In this document: positions 52,230-62,500 of the stretch, in pieces | Layout: the number at the start of each line of letters is the position of its first letter | How positions within the stretch are numbered: the stretch's first letter is position 1 | Assembly (NCBI GenBank): GCA_032718565.1 | Contig: JAVGVS010000012.1 | Location: forward strand, 62,001 to 126,000 | Source of the DNA: Distichodus sexfasciatus | Taxonomy: Eukaryota > Chordata > Actinopteri > Characiformes > Distichodontidae | Length of the DNA: 64,000 bases | Direction: 5' to 3' | Position numbers and translations under genes: made by a program | The notes under the pieces: model-generated | What the model was told of the DNA's origin: nothing | Seen by the model: the letters and a program-made list of their open reading frames with translations, nothing else | Databases searched by the model: none

Positions 52230-52960
52230 TGCTGGATATTGCCTAGGCCTGGGCTGATTATCATTCTGAATGAAAGAACTGTTTGGCGCTGTCCCAGGGG
52301 GCAAGGAGTCATTCTTCAAGGTGACGCATCTCACCGGAGGAATACGCTCTCAATTTGCAATTGAAAGGAGTGAAATATACATGGATTTCCTCTACTAGCC
52401 AGGAACGAAGTGGGGAGGGTTGGGAGGGTGGGTTCCAAGCTGTGTATATTCCCCCATCGGCCAGGCCGGCTACCGCCTTTATCTGGGGAGGCCAAATATG
52501 GACACGGTTGGCCGGTTTTCTGTTTGCCGCTTTAATATGACAGGAATATTATCGATGGCCGGAGCACATAAAGGGGAGCTGGAGATGAATTAACCGGAAA
52601 GGAATGACCAGCGGGCCGTTCGGGAAGTGGGGCGCCGGTCTTCGGAGGAGCCAGGGCCGTAGTCACGTGTGAAATTAACGAGTCAGCTGAAATCTCATTT
52701 CAGGACCAGGGGAGTGCGATAGACGTTGGCAAAACTTCAGCTGGGCTCCAGGCTCGACTTGTGAAGGGAAGGGAAGGGTGGGGGGTTTGGATAGAGAACT
52801 TTGCGCGACGAGTCGAATGAGGAATTCCTATTTCAGCCTGCGCCGTAGCTCCGGCTGAGAGAAATTGGCAAACCGTACAGTAATCACCTTATCCATCATG
52901 GTAATCCCGTGGATCCACGAGGGGATTGGGGCGGCGAGATCCTCCTCCTCGTTTTCATGA
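52230..52960. promoter_or_regulatory. Unique island with a G-quadruplex, candidate regulatory
   Basis: Repeat-free except the G runs at 52766-52785 (separate entry). Cores include GGGCTGATTATCATTCTGAA (52251), GATGAATTAACCGG (52584), GTGAAATTAACGAGTCAGC (52670) and GTCAGCTGAAATC (E-box CAGCTG). GC-balanced and free of frames with domains. Inference. Confidence 0.36.
52766..52785 (+). other. Canonical G-quadruplex motif
   Basis: GGG-AA-GGG-AA-GGG-T-GGGGGG: four runs with loops of 2, 2 and 1 bases. It lies inside a unique island rather than in a microsatellite, which makes it more notable than the (GGGA)n motifs elsewhere. Confidence 0.7.
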
Positions 52961-53431
52961 GGAACGCGAAGTCATTCGCGCTCTCCGCAGGCCAGGTGCT
53001 CACCGTGGGCTTTTCTTTTCCTTTTTTGAGGAAGATCTGAGGCTGCAGAAAGCTTCTTTTAAGAAACCAAGGTAGTGCTGTTAGCTGGAAGCTAAATGCC
53101 AGAGCTAAGGCCTGAAACACGCACATATACGCTATACTAAACTGTATACACACTCACCATAAACTTTATTTGGCATGTCTACCTAACACTGCGTTAAGAA
53201 AACTTACAGTGCCTTACAGATTTGGTGCACAATCAACACGCTACAGGCCACCAGGGCTGAGCAATTAATTGAAAATTAATTGACCTATAATTATAGATAA
53301 TTTTATAATTCAAATTTTCCAGTGTCTGTTGCGCCACCACCTGCCCCGATAAACTGTTTACTGCACCTGACATCTTTATTGTACAGTGCTGGATGCTGAC
53401 GGTTTGTCTTTATTTTTTTGTGTATCTTCTG
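52961..53431. other. Spacer with a repeat-F-like end
   Basis: 53255-53310 reads AGGGCTGAGCAATTAATTGA and AAATTAATTGACC, which resembles an inverted terminus of repeat F (GGGCTGGGCAATTGATTGA). The rest is ordinary DNA. Confidence 0.4.
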
Positions 53432-53640
53432 AGGCAGTTGGTAGTGTAATGGTTAGAGAGTTGGCCCCATAATCCGATGGTCACCGGGTCAAGTCTTGGA
53501 CCGGTAAAGGTACCATCCGCAAGCATTGATGCCCGGACACTGCCAAAAAAAAAAAAAGCTACTACTCCTTCACGGGTGGGTCAAATGCAGAGTTACTGTG
53601 TGCTGTGCTGTGTTCCTGATTACAAATACTCAATGACTTA
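53432..53640 (+). mobile_element. SINE-A copy 12
   Basis: GAGGCAGTTGGTAGTGTAAT head (A box TAGTGTAATGG), B-box-like GGGTCAAGTCTTGG, a poly-A run at 53547-53559 within the body, and a decayed tail ACAAATACTCAATGACTT. Confidence 0.9.
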
Positions 53641-53732
53641 AACTCATTTTACCATGTGTTGTTGCATCATGGTCACTGAGGAACATAGTACCAACTCTAC
53701 TAGCACAATGTTGAATAAAGTTTGGCTATAAA

Positions 53733-53943
53733 AAGTGAGTGATTATTTGTCATTGTGAACACACCACAGAACAAAATGTGACCTCTGCATTTGATCCATC
53801 TGTAAAGGAGCAGTGGACAGCTAACAAGGGCAGCACCCAGGGAGGAGTGCCTCGTTCATGAGTACCTCAGTGACAACTTTACGTGGAACCGAACCTGCGA
53901 CATTCTGATTACGGCACGAACACCCTACAGTTACGCCACCAAT
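53733..53943 (-). mobile_element. SINE-A copy 13
   Basis: AAGTGAGTGATTATTTGTCA to GTTACGCCACCAA on the + strand. It lacks the CAGCACACAGTGCACCACAA block and carries the GGGCAGCACCCAGGGAG insertion shared with copies 4 and 5. It faces copy 12 tail to tail, about 90 bases apart. Confidence 0.9.
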
Positions 53944-54259
53944 AAACCCATATTCCAGGTCTTGGTTTTATAAACCAGTCTCATGGACGAGTATCACTCC
54001 AACTAACCACTACATTATGATGTTTTTTGGAGGAACTTGGTCGACATTGGCTCATTTACAAACCGAACCTGAACAGAGGACGACACCGTCCATCCTAAAT
54101 GCTCTTACCCTTATCACCATGACCAAACGACGTGTGCTGGAGAAGCTCTTCTCCACACACACACACATCAGCAGAATTCAGGCGGATGGTCCAAGCCAGG
54201 CCTCGTCCTCCTCCTCATCCTTGTCCTCCTATACGTCCAGGTGAGGTCACCTTGCAGGG
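53944..54259. other. Spacer, nothing recognised
   Basis: Ordinary DNA with a (TCC)n-like stretch at 54203-54230. The 75-codon frame 54017-54244 has no domain. Confidence 0.35.
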
Positions 54260-55180
54260 TATTTTAGGGTTGGGACTCCCCACTTGGATAATCATGCTTC
54301 TTTAAGCCGAACCGGAATTTAAGCCAGGGCTGCTTATCCTCCACACCTCCACACCACCCCCAACCCCCTGCTGCACCGCTAGCTGGGAATATAAGTGAGG
54401 GTCCAGCTGACTTTGCAGCACGCTGCATTAATGTGTCATAAATAATGGCGGTGGGTGGAACCGCAATCAAGTCAAGCATCTTTCACATCCCCACCATCAA
54501 ACGCAGAATCTGATTCCTTGCACAAATGCAACCGCGGAAAAAAAACTCCAATCTTAAGCATCGGGTACTGGTGTGAGTTTGAGATTAGATGGAGAACGGA
54601 AGCACGCTTTCACCGACGCGCCTCTCAGAGCGATAACGTAACATCCTGCTTGGCAAACTGTAAAAAAAGGGTATTGTATGATTTTTTTCCACTACAGATT
54701 AAGACCAAGGGTACATTCTCCTTGAGAAACTAGAGAGAAATGACTTTGAAAAGCATTGTGTTTAATTTTTATAAGTCTAATTATTTGCAAGTAAACATAG
54801 GTATTCTCTCCTTTTTGCACAAAATGATGTGGGCGCCAGGCAGCCAACATGAAAAATCAATAGGTAAAACGGGGTAATGCTTTTCTGGGTCACGTCTGAA
54901 TATATCTTTCGGAGCTATTGATTTGTTTCTGGTGTGACCCGGCTCTGACCATTCTTTGTAATTAACGCAGGGGGTTTGAAATTAAATTCGGGGGGTTGGG
55001 GGGTGGAAGTATTACACATGTGGCCAGTTTTATTGGTCCGGATAAATGAGGTAGTGCTATGATAAAGAGGAGGAGGAGCCTTTTCCATAAGCAAGATTTA
55101 TAATGCGACTCGTGGCATCAAGTAAATTAATTTTGTGATATTAAACTCAACCTTTAACCCACTCCAGCTCTGATTGCTCT
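54260..55180. promoter_or_regulatory. Unique islands, candidate conserved non-coding elements
   Basis: 54400-54640 and 54820-55160 are repeat-poor. Cores: GCATTAATGTGTCATAAATA (54424), TTGTAATTAACGCAGG (54956), TGAAATTAAATTCGG (54977), AGTAAATTAATTTTGTG (55120). A G-run cluster (GGGGGGTTGGGGGGTGG) lies at 54990-55006. Inference. Confidence 0.32.
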
Positions 55181-55724
55181 ACGACCCTTGGAAGTCGCTC
55201 GCAAGGGCCTGGGACTGACAAAGGAAAGGGCTACAGAAAAGGGTGGGGGTGGAAACAGAGAAAAAAAGAGAGAGAGAGAGAGAGAGAGAAAAATGGAGAA
55301 ACTGATGATCTTTCTCCCGTGCTCCGTCGCACGTATCTGTCCCCTCTAAACATGATTTTTCAATTATTTCGGCTCATGCAGGTGTGCAGGGGAGAGTGTG
55401 GAGAGCGAAGACGTCCAGATGAGAGAAGCGTTAGCACACATACGTCTCCTTTTTAAATATTCCACAGCGTGGAGCTGAGATTGCAGGCGCTTCCATCGCC
55501 TCGTAGTGTTCCCGCTGAAGCGCGGCGGTGGCGGCTCGGCCCGAATCGCGCATTAGCGACTCACTAAAAAGCTCTCCACTTCAGCCACGGCTGGAGCTCA
55601 GCAAGGCCACGGGACATAAATACACCCGCGTGGGTTTAACTTTCACCATAAAGCAGAAACTGGGGTCCAGGCCACTTGGTTTTATACTTTCTTACACCTT
55701 TATAATGCAGTGTGCTACTCGCTA

Positions 55725-55726
<2 letters not shown>
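55181..55726. other. Unique DNA with (GA)n at 55266-55288
   Basis: 55360-55640 is balanced, GC-rich in part (GCGCGGCGGTGGCGGC at 55520) and might belong with the preceding islands. A 224-codon frame begins here (55528-56202) but runs into the CA array and is mostly Thr/His repeat. Confidence 0.4.
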
Positions 55727-55772
<46 letters not shown>

Positions 55773-56128
55773 CATACACACACACATACACACATATACA
55801 CATTACACACACACACACACACACACACATTACACACACTACACACACTACACACACATACACACACACATTACACACACACACACACACACACACATAC
55901 ACACATATACACATTACACACACACACACACACATTACACACACTACACACACATACACACACACACACACATACACACATATACACATTACACACACAC
56001 ATACACACATATACACATTACACACACACACACACATACACATACACATTACACACACACACACGCACACACATGCACACACACACACATACACATACAA
56101 ACACACATGCACACACACACACACAGAG
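55727..56128. repeat. CA-rich minisatellite, 400 bp
   Basis: (TC)n, then (CA)n broken regularly by TACACACATATACACATTAC and TACACACACTACACAC blocks. The order CATATACACATTACACACAC recurs at about 55792, 55905, 55978 and 56008, so the array has a higher-order unit grown by duplication. Frames in all phases are Thr/His/Tyr repeats and are not genes. Confidence 0.95.
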
Positions 56129-56454
56129 GCATATATATATCTTTGCAGGGTCAGAGCATCATAAATATGCATCATTTGCACCATATGCTTAGCAACCTAT
56201 AGATATCATAAATATTTATCGATTTAAATGCTGATATCTACAGTGGCAAAGAACTGGGAGGCTCTACATAATTTTTTGTTTCATTCTTTTTTGATAATGT
56301 GATTATTTTACCACATGCTGATCTAATCAGACCAGAACAGACACTTGGCTCCTAAGATGGACAATAGCAGGATTTACACACACACATAGCAAAGCAATGT
56401 ATTATAACTTTTCTCAAATAACATTTAAAACGTCTATTTTAAAATACGTACATT
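56129..56454. other. AT-rich spacer
   Basis: Nothing recognised. Confidence 0.35.
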
Positions 56455-57525
56455 AGTGCTACAGCTATCGATTATTTTTGTTATCAAGTATTCTATCGAT
56501 TCCGATTAACCGAGCCACCTGATAAAGTCTATTTAAAAAAAAAAAAAAAAAACAGAAAAAGACAAGTCTGAAAATGTACAACCAATTGGCTTTTATTCCT
56601 ATATGTTCCTTTTTTAAAGGAATTAAAAATCAAAATGATCCCTTACAGCCCCAAGAAAATTATTGAAAGTATTGCACTGACTCTAGTTCTCCACTACCAT
56701 TACAATATCTGCACATATTTGATCCGGGTTGAATGTTAGTCAGACATTTTATGAGATACTGTTTTATTAATAGACTGTCTGTATAGAATTTTTCGTATTG
56801 AAACTGTTATTGACCTCATGCACATTCAGCGTAAAAGACAATTCCAAAACAATCATTGTAGACTGAATACTACAGCCTAATTGTCTCTTTTTCTGCTTCT
56901 GGTTTAAAGTGTATATTTTGTATTCTATTTATATACTGTTTATTCTATGTGCCTTATCTGTTCTTTGTTCCTTGTTGTTTGCACTGTTAAAACTGGAGCC
57001 ACGTCGTCTCATCTCTCTGTAAATCTGTACAGTATATAGCAGAGATGACAATGAAGTTTACCTTGACCTTGACTTTGACTGAAAATTTGGAAAAAAGATT
57101 TTTTTTAATAACAAATCATGCATTTTTCTATATTTCTTCTTTCCTATTAGTTACATTCTAACATTATAAAATTGAAGAAAAATATTGTCTGATTAATTGA
57201 AAATGAAGAAATACTAAGTTTTGGGTAATTCTGAGCCAATCTGGATTCATTTTGAGCTATAAAATGAGCTACTTTTAGGATTTTTGGGAAATAACTATAT
57301 TTCCCACAATCCCCCACACGCCACTCGGAGCTGTGTCACAATAATGTGATGAACGCACGTTCCAAAATAAACACTAAAAATATCAATAAATGGCACTCAT
57401 GCCACTGCAAACGTTGTGCATCACTAATAAGCGTCCGTCTGAAACACAAGCGGAGCATGGTCTAGTGAGTGAAATGAATTAAACGAAGCTTCGATTCTAG
57501 AGAAATTGCCTCGATCAATTTTATA
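56455..57525 (-). repeat. Repeat H copy 2 with a nested LINE tail
   Basis: 57410-57525 is the reverse complement of 61870-61990 (GTTGTGCATCACTAATAAGC, AAACACAAGCGGAGCATGGT, CTAGTGAGTGAAATG), and 57225-57330 matches the TTGTGGGAAATAG and AAAATGAGC region in reverse. The left end TAGTGCTACAGCTATCGATT is a typical terminus of a fish CTGCAAC-type MITE. A18 at 56535. The element is lengthened by a LINE tail at 56890-57085. Confidence 0.6.
56890..57085 (+). mobile_element. LINE 3' tail nested in repeat H
   Basis: TTGCACTGTTAAAACTGGAG, GTCTCATCTCTCTGTAAATC, GTACAGTATATAGCAGAGAT, GACAATGAAGTTTACC and CTTGACCTTGACTTTGACTG: the 3' UTR and short-repeat tail of a fish non-LTR retrotransposon (compare the common ..TTGCACTG..GTACAG..GACAATAAAG tails). 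No coding part remains. Confidence 0.6.
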
Positions 57526-58337
57526 TCTGCATTATTTGCACTGTAAATGTTGAACTACTTATAGGTGAACAGTTCAGATTGAGGATATCAAGTCCTTAAG
57601 GTGGACAATAACCAAAATTTACACACACACCAACAGAACAAAGTGTCAGGTTACGCAGATATAAGAGCTTACTCCAGTAAGGGCCTCTGAAGTTGACAAA
57701 GATGGAAACGGTGTCTGAAATTCAGAGGATTTCCGAAACCGTTGAGCTTTCAATAATTCATTTCATATCTGCACGAGGAAAAGGCATGGAAGGAAGAGAG
57801 CAGCAGTAGAAGACTGAAAAAAGGAAAAAGCCACTTTCAACCGGAGAGGGCTGTGAGGTGTGCAGAGCGGTTACCGCCACTCCATTAAACAGAAACAGAG
57901 CCGGCAATAAATAGCTCATTATTCGGTCCAGCAGATTAGGCCGGCGTTCGAGCTCAGCTTCATGGCCAGCCAACCAGGAAGAGCATCTGAGGGTTTAATT
58001 ATAGAGGGACTTTCATAGACAAGCAACAGCAGCTAGAAAATACAGCGGCCAACACGAACACATAATGCAGGACGGAGTAAAGTTTATAATTACTGATGCA
58101 ATCACGTTCTCTACAACACTCACTTGCAGGGTTTCAATGACACATTTCTTGAGGATCCATATATGGATGCTTGCATGTTACATAGAGCTCCTGCATGGGG
58201 TCTGGGCGGTGCAGTGGTCTGAGTGGCTGCTGGTAAGAGAAAAATTGTGGCGGTTATCCAGAATGAAAAGGAAACAACGCTTCAACTACTAGCCCTTAAC
58301 CAGTTCTGAACCACAGGTTGATCTACACTAAAAGTGA
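57526..58337. other. Unique DNA, nothing certain
   Basis: 57640-58020 is balanced with AGCTCATTATTCGG and GTTTAATTATAGAGGG; 58030-58330 is ordinary. GGGCGGTGCAGTGGTCTGAG at 58203 looks like a lone tRNA-type SINE head but has no B box after it. Confidence 0.35.
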
Positions 58338-58539
58338 GAGAAAGTGAGTGATTATTTGCCATTGTGAACACACCAAAGCACAGCACACAGTGCACCACAA
58401 CCAAATGTGACCTCTGCGTTTGACCTATCCGTGAAGGAACAGTGCTTGGGGACGGTCCTTTGCTCATGAGCACCTCAGTGGCAACTTTACTGGTCCGAGA
58501 TTCGAACCAGCGACCTTCTCCTAACCGTTACGCTACCAA
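58338..58539 (-). mobile_element. SINE-A copy 14 (body deletion)
   Basis: + strand GTGAGTGATTATTTGCCATT to CGTTACGCTACCA. The GGGCAGCTAACAAGCGCCCG block is deleted. On the minus strand both Pol III boxes remain (GGTTCGAATCTCG). Confidence 0.91.
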
Positions 58540-58550
58540 AGAGAGTATAT

Positions 58551-58749
58551 ATTTACATTTACGACATTTAGTAGATGCTGTTATCCAGAGCGACCTCTAT
58601 TTTCCTAAGTTCAGGAACAGTTACCCAAGAGCATCTTGGGGTTAAGGATCTTGCTCTGGGACCCAATGATGGTAATGCTGGAGGTAGGATTTGAAACCAT
58701 GACCTTGTGGTCCAAAGAAGAGTGTCCTAACAACTACACTGCCAACTCC
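58551..58749 (-). mobile_element. SINE-C copy 5
   Basis: + strand ATTTACATTTACGACATTTA, GTAGATGCTGTTATCCAGAG to CTAACAACTACACTGCCAACTC. Complete from 3' end to head and uninterrupted. It stands 11 bases from SINE-A copy 14 in the same orientation, so one may have used the other's tail as a target. Confidence 0.9.
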
Positions 58750-58882
58750 CATTAGGGTACTGGGTACACAGGAAGCCATTATCTTAATGAACTTTTTCTA
58801 CCTGATATTGTGCACTAAAATTACTTTTTTATATTTTCTTTGGTATAAACTAGTTATTTTGAATTTGTTTAAATTAACAGTA

Positions 58883-59032
58883 CTGTGCAAAAATCTTGAG
58901 ATACTCCTGATTTTGTTTCCAAAAAGCCAGACCTGCTTGTATTTTTAATGTAGTCTGGAAGAATAGTACCTGCTGTCTCATTTACACTGCAAAGTCTAAA
59001 GAAATGATCAAACGTTAAAGACTTCTGCACTG
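58883..59032. mobile_element. Tc1/mariner MITE, 150 bp
   Basis: CTGTGCAAAAATCTTGAG at the left and AAAGACTTCTGCACTG at the right are inverted, flanked by TA (58881-58882, 59033-59034). The left end matches the Tc1 element at 46854, so it may be a deletion derivative of the same group. No frame. Confidence 0.75.
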
Positions 59033-59036
59033 TACA

Positions 59037-59255
59037 GGCAGTCCCCGATTGAGATGTGCTCTGATGACCCCATCGTAACTTCAAAACGTCGTAAGTCAAG
59101 ACCAGCAGCAGTCAAAAAACAGAAAAAAACATGAGCTCTAACACAGAGACAACTGTTCTGAGTGAGGCATCTCACAGGCGGGAAACGTTAAATACTTTTA
59201 CGGTTTTGTCGTAACGAAAATATCGTATCGTAAGGTAAATCACTGTAACTCCATC
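59037..59255. repeat. Repeat with CGTAAGTC / GTCGTAACG words
   Basis: GGCAGTCCCCGATTGAGATG, CCATCGTAACTTCAAAACGT, CGTAAGTCAAGACC and later GTTTTGTCGTAACGAAAATA and TCGTATCGTAAGG. This word set is that of a common fish interspersed repeat (CGACTTACG type). Borders not defined; it follows the Tc1 MITE directly. Confidence 0.5.
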
Positions 59256-59399
59256 TGTACTGTGAGTGGTAAGACAATCTTAATATACAAAAGAGCATCT
59301 GATCATACTCAAGTCATAGAGTCTAAATCATACTGATATTTTTTTAAATGTAAATTAATATAAAAAAAAGAAAAAAGACAAAGTTAAAATAAGACACAA
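59256..59399. other. A-rich spacer
   Basis: Nothing recognised. Confidence 0.3.
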
Positions 59400-59900
59400 T
59401 GACACTGGTTAGGGCTTCGGTCACCATTTAGCCTTCTCCCGCGTAGCCGTAAACTCACCAGAGCGGACTTTAAAACAAGGCGACGTATCGACGGCACACC
59501 CACAGCCGATACGCATCACGCCGGGACCTCCACCGCAGCCCCGTTTGAAGCGGCTATTAGTGTGAACAGCAAATCAAAGCTTCCAGTCACTTCTCATCTC
59601 TTCCATCTGCCCTTCTAGAATATTCATAAACGATTTTTTTTCCAAACCCGTTTGTAATTCTCCCATCAAACAAAAGAAAAGGGAACAAACTCATCCTGGC
59701 CTTTAAAATGAAATAATTCCATCTCTCCCTTTCTTTTTTGTAACGTGACGCGCCCAGTCGATAGCATTCATAATTGATGGCTCTCCGGAACGCTCCGGGC
59801 CACATTAAGTTTAAGTCCACGCTGTTCGTCAATAACCCTGACCAGGTAGATTTCATTATCGACTGACGCCGCCCACGTCGTGTTGTATAATTAAGTTAAA
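59400..59900. promoter_or_regulatory. Unique island, candidate conserved non-coding element
   Basis: Repeat-poor DNA with GAAGCGGCTATTAGTGTGAA, GAATATTCATAAACG (59618), AGCATTCATAATTGATGG (59763), GGCCACATTAAGTTTAAG and TTCATTATCGACTGACG (59851). The 89-codon minus frame 59587-59856 has no domain. Inference. Confidence 0.36.
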
Positions 59901-60219
59901 CTTCAAAACTTCAAACTGTTTTTTTGGTCCCTCCTCCCCTCCATCCCTCGCTCTGGTTCAACAGGAAGTGTTTGAAATGACCGCTTGGTGCTCTTAATTT
60001 AAACTGCTGTTTCATTTCTCTCTGTAGGTGTCTATTTTATTGTTAAAGGTCACGCTCATTTGTCCGAGCCAACAAAGGCTGGCCTTAAAGTTGCCCGTGC
60101 CTTTTTCTTCTTTTTTTTTTTTTGACAGACAGTGGTCCTGTGTAAGTGATGGCCTTAAGGACAGACGTGCCACTGTGAGTCTCTCTCTCCCTCTCTCTCC
60201 CTCCCTCTCTCCGCAGTGT
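59901..60219. other. Unique DNA with poly-T and (TC)n
   Basis: T run at 60110-60123; (TC)n-rich DNA at 60180-60214 ends CCGCAG, mimicking a splice acceptor. No exon can be supported. Confidence 0.4.
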
Positions 60220-60539
60220 GGGATACAGATAACAAATCGCGGCCCGCACCTTTCCTCCTGGCAAGATTGACGACTTCACAGAGGGCACAACGTTTCAATG
60301 TCTCCAGATTAAAAACCGCTCATACAAATGAGGCTAAAAATACAACCCCGGGGTGCCAGAAGACGGAGGGGAGGGGACACGCACACATACCTTGTGAAGA
60401 AGGAGGAGGAAGAGGAAGAAGAAGAAAAGACGGAGGAAGAGAGAGAGAGAGAGTGAGGAATGAGGACAGGGCACAGTTCCTCAGCCTATTAGGTCTGATT
60501 ATCTCATTTTCTGGTCAAATCAGCTCTAATATTTGTCTA
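60220..60539. other. Unique DNA with an (AGG)n/(GA)n patch
   Basis: Purine patch at 60396-60460. The 111-codon frame 60216-60551 crosses it and has no domain. 60470-60540 has GGTCTGATTATCTC. Confidence 0.35.
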
Positions 60540-61450
60540 AGTCGGCATTAGTCCTCCTCGACGAGACTCGTCTTATATGCGCCGCTAAACAGCCCCTACG
60601 GTGTAAAGGAGGGAGGGAGCGAGGGAGGGAGGGGGGAGATGATATATAGCTGGTTATTAAAAAAGTTTGATTTTATAGGTATCACGTGACCCCGGCATAT
60701 ATGACCTCTATTTTCACAAATGGCACAGGTCTCTTTTTTAATAGAGTCGTGGTGGGCTATATATCAGCCGCTTGCCCTCATAAAGCACCGGAACAGCCTG
60801 ACTAATATCTTCACATTCTCAACATGCTCGGAATATTTTTTTTTTTTCTCTCCCACCACTCGCCTCGGAATGATACGAAACAAATAAAGTCAAATAAATG
60901 ATAGTGACACACACACCCTCGCAAACAAACTTTCCAAACAGGCCTTCGAGGTTAAGACGGCCGGGGTGAATTACCGCCACTTCCCCGCTTCATCTCCATG
61001 TAAGCAATAATCTATAAATGTCACCGATGTTCTGCCGTGTGGAATATCCACCGCGGGATTTGAAAGGTTTTTTGTTAACTGCTATAGGAGGATGCATAGT
61101 GCATTAAGAGCATCAAGACAGCAAAACGGCTCTGCGTGCTATCACCGATACCCCCAGCTTTGCTTTTGTCCCTTTTTTGAATAAATATTTCACAATACTC
61201 TAAAAGCAAGATCTCGTCTGATAACGCTGAATTTTAGATGCCCACCATAAAGGAACGACAAACAAAAGGGGAAACCATGACATATTAGCCTCGGAGAGAA
61301 AATAACCAAGAACGAGAGACTCAATGGGCAAAATTCATATGGATGCAACATTACGAGCTCAAGTCCTGTAATTGAAAATGACAGACACACACAGAGCATC
61401 AATCACGGCTGACCTTTCGTGGCTTTATTAGTCCTGCCTGCTCAGGATGG
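60540..61450. promoter_or_regulatory. Unique island, candidate cluster of conserved elements
   Basis: About 900 bases with little simple sequence beyond the G motif at 60611 and T14-type run at 60837. Cores: GCTGGTTATTAAAAAAG (60648), the E-box palindrome TCACGTGA (60682-60689), CCTGACTAATATC (60796), GAAACAAATAAAGTC (60878), GCAATAATCTATAAATG (61005), CAATCACGGCTGACC (61400). The spacing of balanced and A/T-core DNA resembles other islands here. Inference. Confidence 0.37.
60611..60636 (+). other. G-quadruplex motif
   Basis: GGG runs with loops A, AGCGA, A and A, ending in six Gs: more than four runs under the strict rule. Located at the left edge of a unique island. Confidence 0.68.
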
Positions 61451-61689
61451 ACTGGGAGATCTGAAAGGCCTCCACTCCATCACGGCCACCGGCCCAGACA
61501 CACAGTCAAATCAAAGAGCCTCTTCACACACGGCCCGGAGAGGACGGCGCCATTACAGGACGTCTCTCTCACTCTCTCTCGCTCCAGCGCGGCTGCAACA
61601 AGACACACACTCTCGCCACCAGAATTAATGTTGTATCCATTCTTACCTTAGTATTATTATTTTTAACAGTTTTTACTTATATATACTGT

Positions 61690-61690
<1 letters not shown>
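61451..61690. other. Unique DNA with a TC patch
   Basis: GC-balanced DNA to 61560, (TC)n at 61562-61580. Nothing called. Confidence 0.35.

Positions 61691-61735
<45 letters not shown>
61691..61735. repeat. (TA)n microsatellite
   Basis: About 21 TA units, ending just before AAGGGATGCAACGGTAC, which looks like the terminus of a GGGATGCAAC-type MITE fragment (61736-61800). Confidence 0.95.
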
Positions 61736-61737
<2 letters not shown>

Positions 61738-61819
61738 GATGCAACGGTACAGTATGCACACGGTACATTAAAGTTGTCTTAGCTCTAACATCCAGTAGGA
61801 TCGTTGCCTTTTCTATTTC

Positions 61820-62310
61820 TAGGGCTGAAACAATTATTTGAATAACTTAAAGAACTGGTTTACAAAAAATGGTTGAGGCAATTTTTCTAGAATCGAAGTT
61901 TCGTTTACTTCTTTTTCACTCGCTAGACCATGCTCCGCTTGTGTTTCACACCGACACTTATTAGTGACGCACAACGTTTTCAGTTCTGCGATTAAGGCAA
62001 GACCTGATCACTCTGTATGTGAAAGTATTTGTGAGATATTCCGTGCACAAAACAGAAGTAAATGCATAGAAATGCATGAATGACATTTTTCGTGTCACAA
62101 CCAGCGTTCTACTCACAATTGATGAGATTGAGAGATTTTCAACCTTTATTCCGGAACGCGTGTCCGTCACTTTATTGTGATGCAGCTCTGAATGACACAC
62201 AGGGGATTGTGGGAAATAGTTCTCTCCCAGAAACTCCAAAAGCAGCTCATTTTATAGGCCAAAATGAGCCCAAATTGGTTCACAATTACCCAAAGCTTAG
62301 ACTCCTTTTG
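61820..62310 (+). repeat. Repeat H copy 3 (reference copy)
   Basis: Starts TAGGGCTGAAACAATTATTT, followed by GAGGCAATTTTTCTAGAATC, GAAGTTTCGTTTACTTC, ACCATGCTCCGCTTGTGTTT, GTGACGCACAACG, TTCCGTGCACAAAACAG and GGGGATTGTGGGAAATAG. It links the pieces at 33383-33800, 57525-56455 (inverted) and 9600-9760. The TAGGGCTG start fits a hAT-like MITE; the right border is uncertain. Frames on both strands (62080-62394, 61961-62239) are within the repeat. Confidence 0.68.
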
Positions 62311-62369
62311 GCCTATACCGAAAATCACTGCATCCAAAATATATATACATGTAGTGAACGCAACAGTGA

Positions 62370-62500
62370 TACACTACCAACATTGGGCCCCTGAGCAAAC
62401 CCCTTAACCCCAAGTCTCCCCAGGAAGACTGTCCTTGTAATTAGAAGATGGAAGTCACTCTTGATAAGAGCATCTGCTAAATGCTGTAAATGTAAATGAA
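62370..62500 (+). mobile_element. SINE-C copy 6 (head lost)
   Basis: CATTGGGCCCCTGAGCAAAC, CCCTTAACCCCAAG, GGAAGTCACTCTTGATAAGA and GCATCTGCTAAATGCTGTAA. The tRNA-like head is missing before 62370, where repeat H or AT-rich sequence lies. Confidence 0.88.

Noticed and set aside
55528..56202. 224-codon + frame and opposing 182-codon - frame
   Set aside because: Both are translations of the CA array (Thr/His/Tyr or Val/Cys repeats).
58203..58260. Possible fourth SINE family from GGGCGGTGCAGTGGTCTGAG
   Set aside because: No B box or body follows; too short to support.
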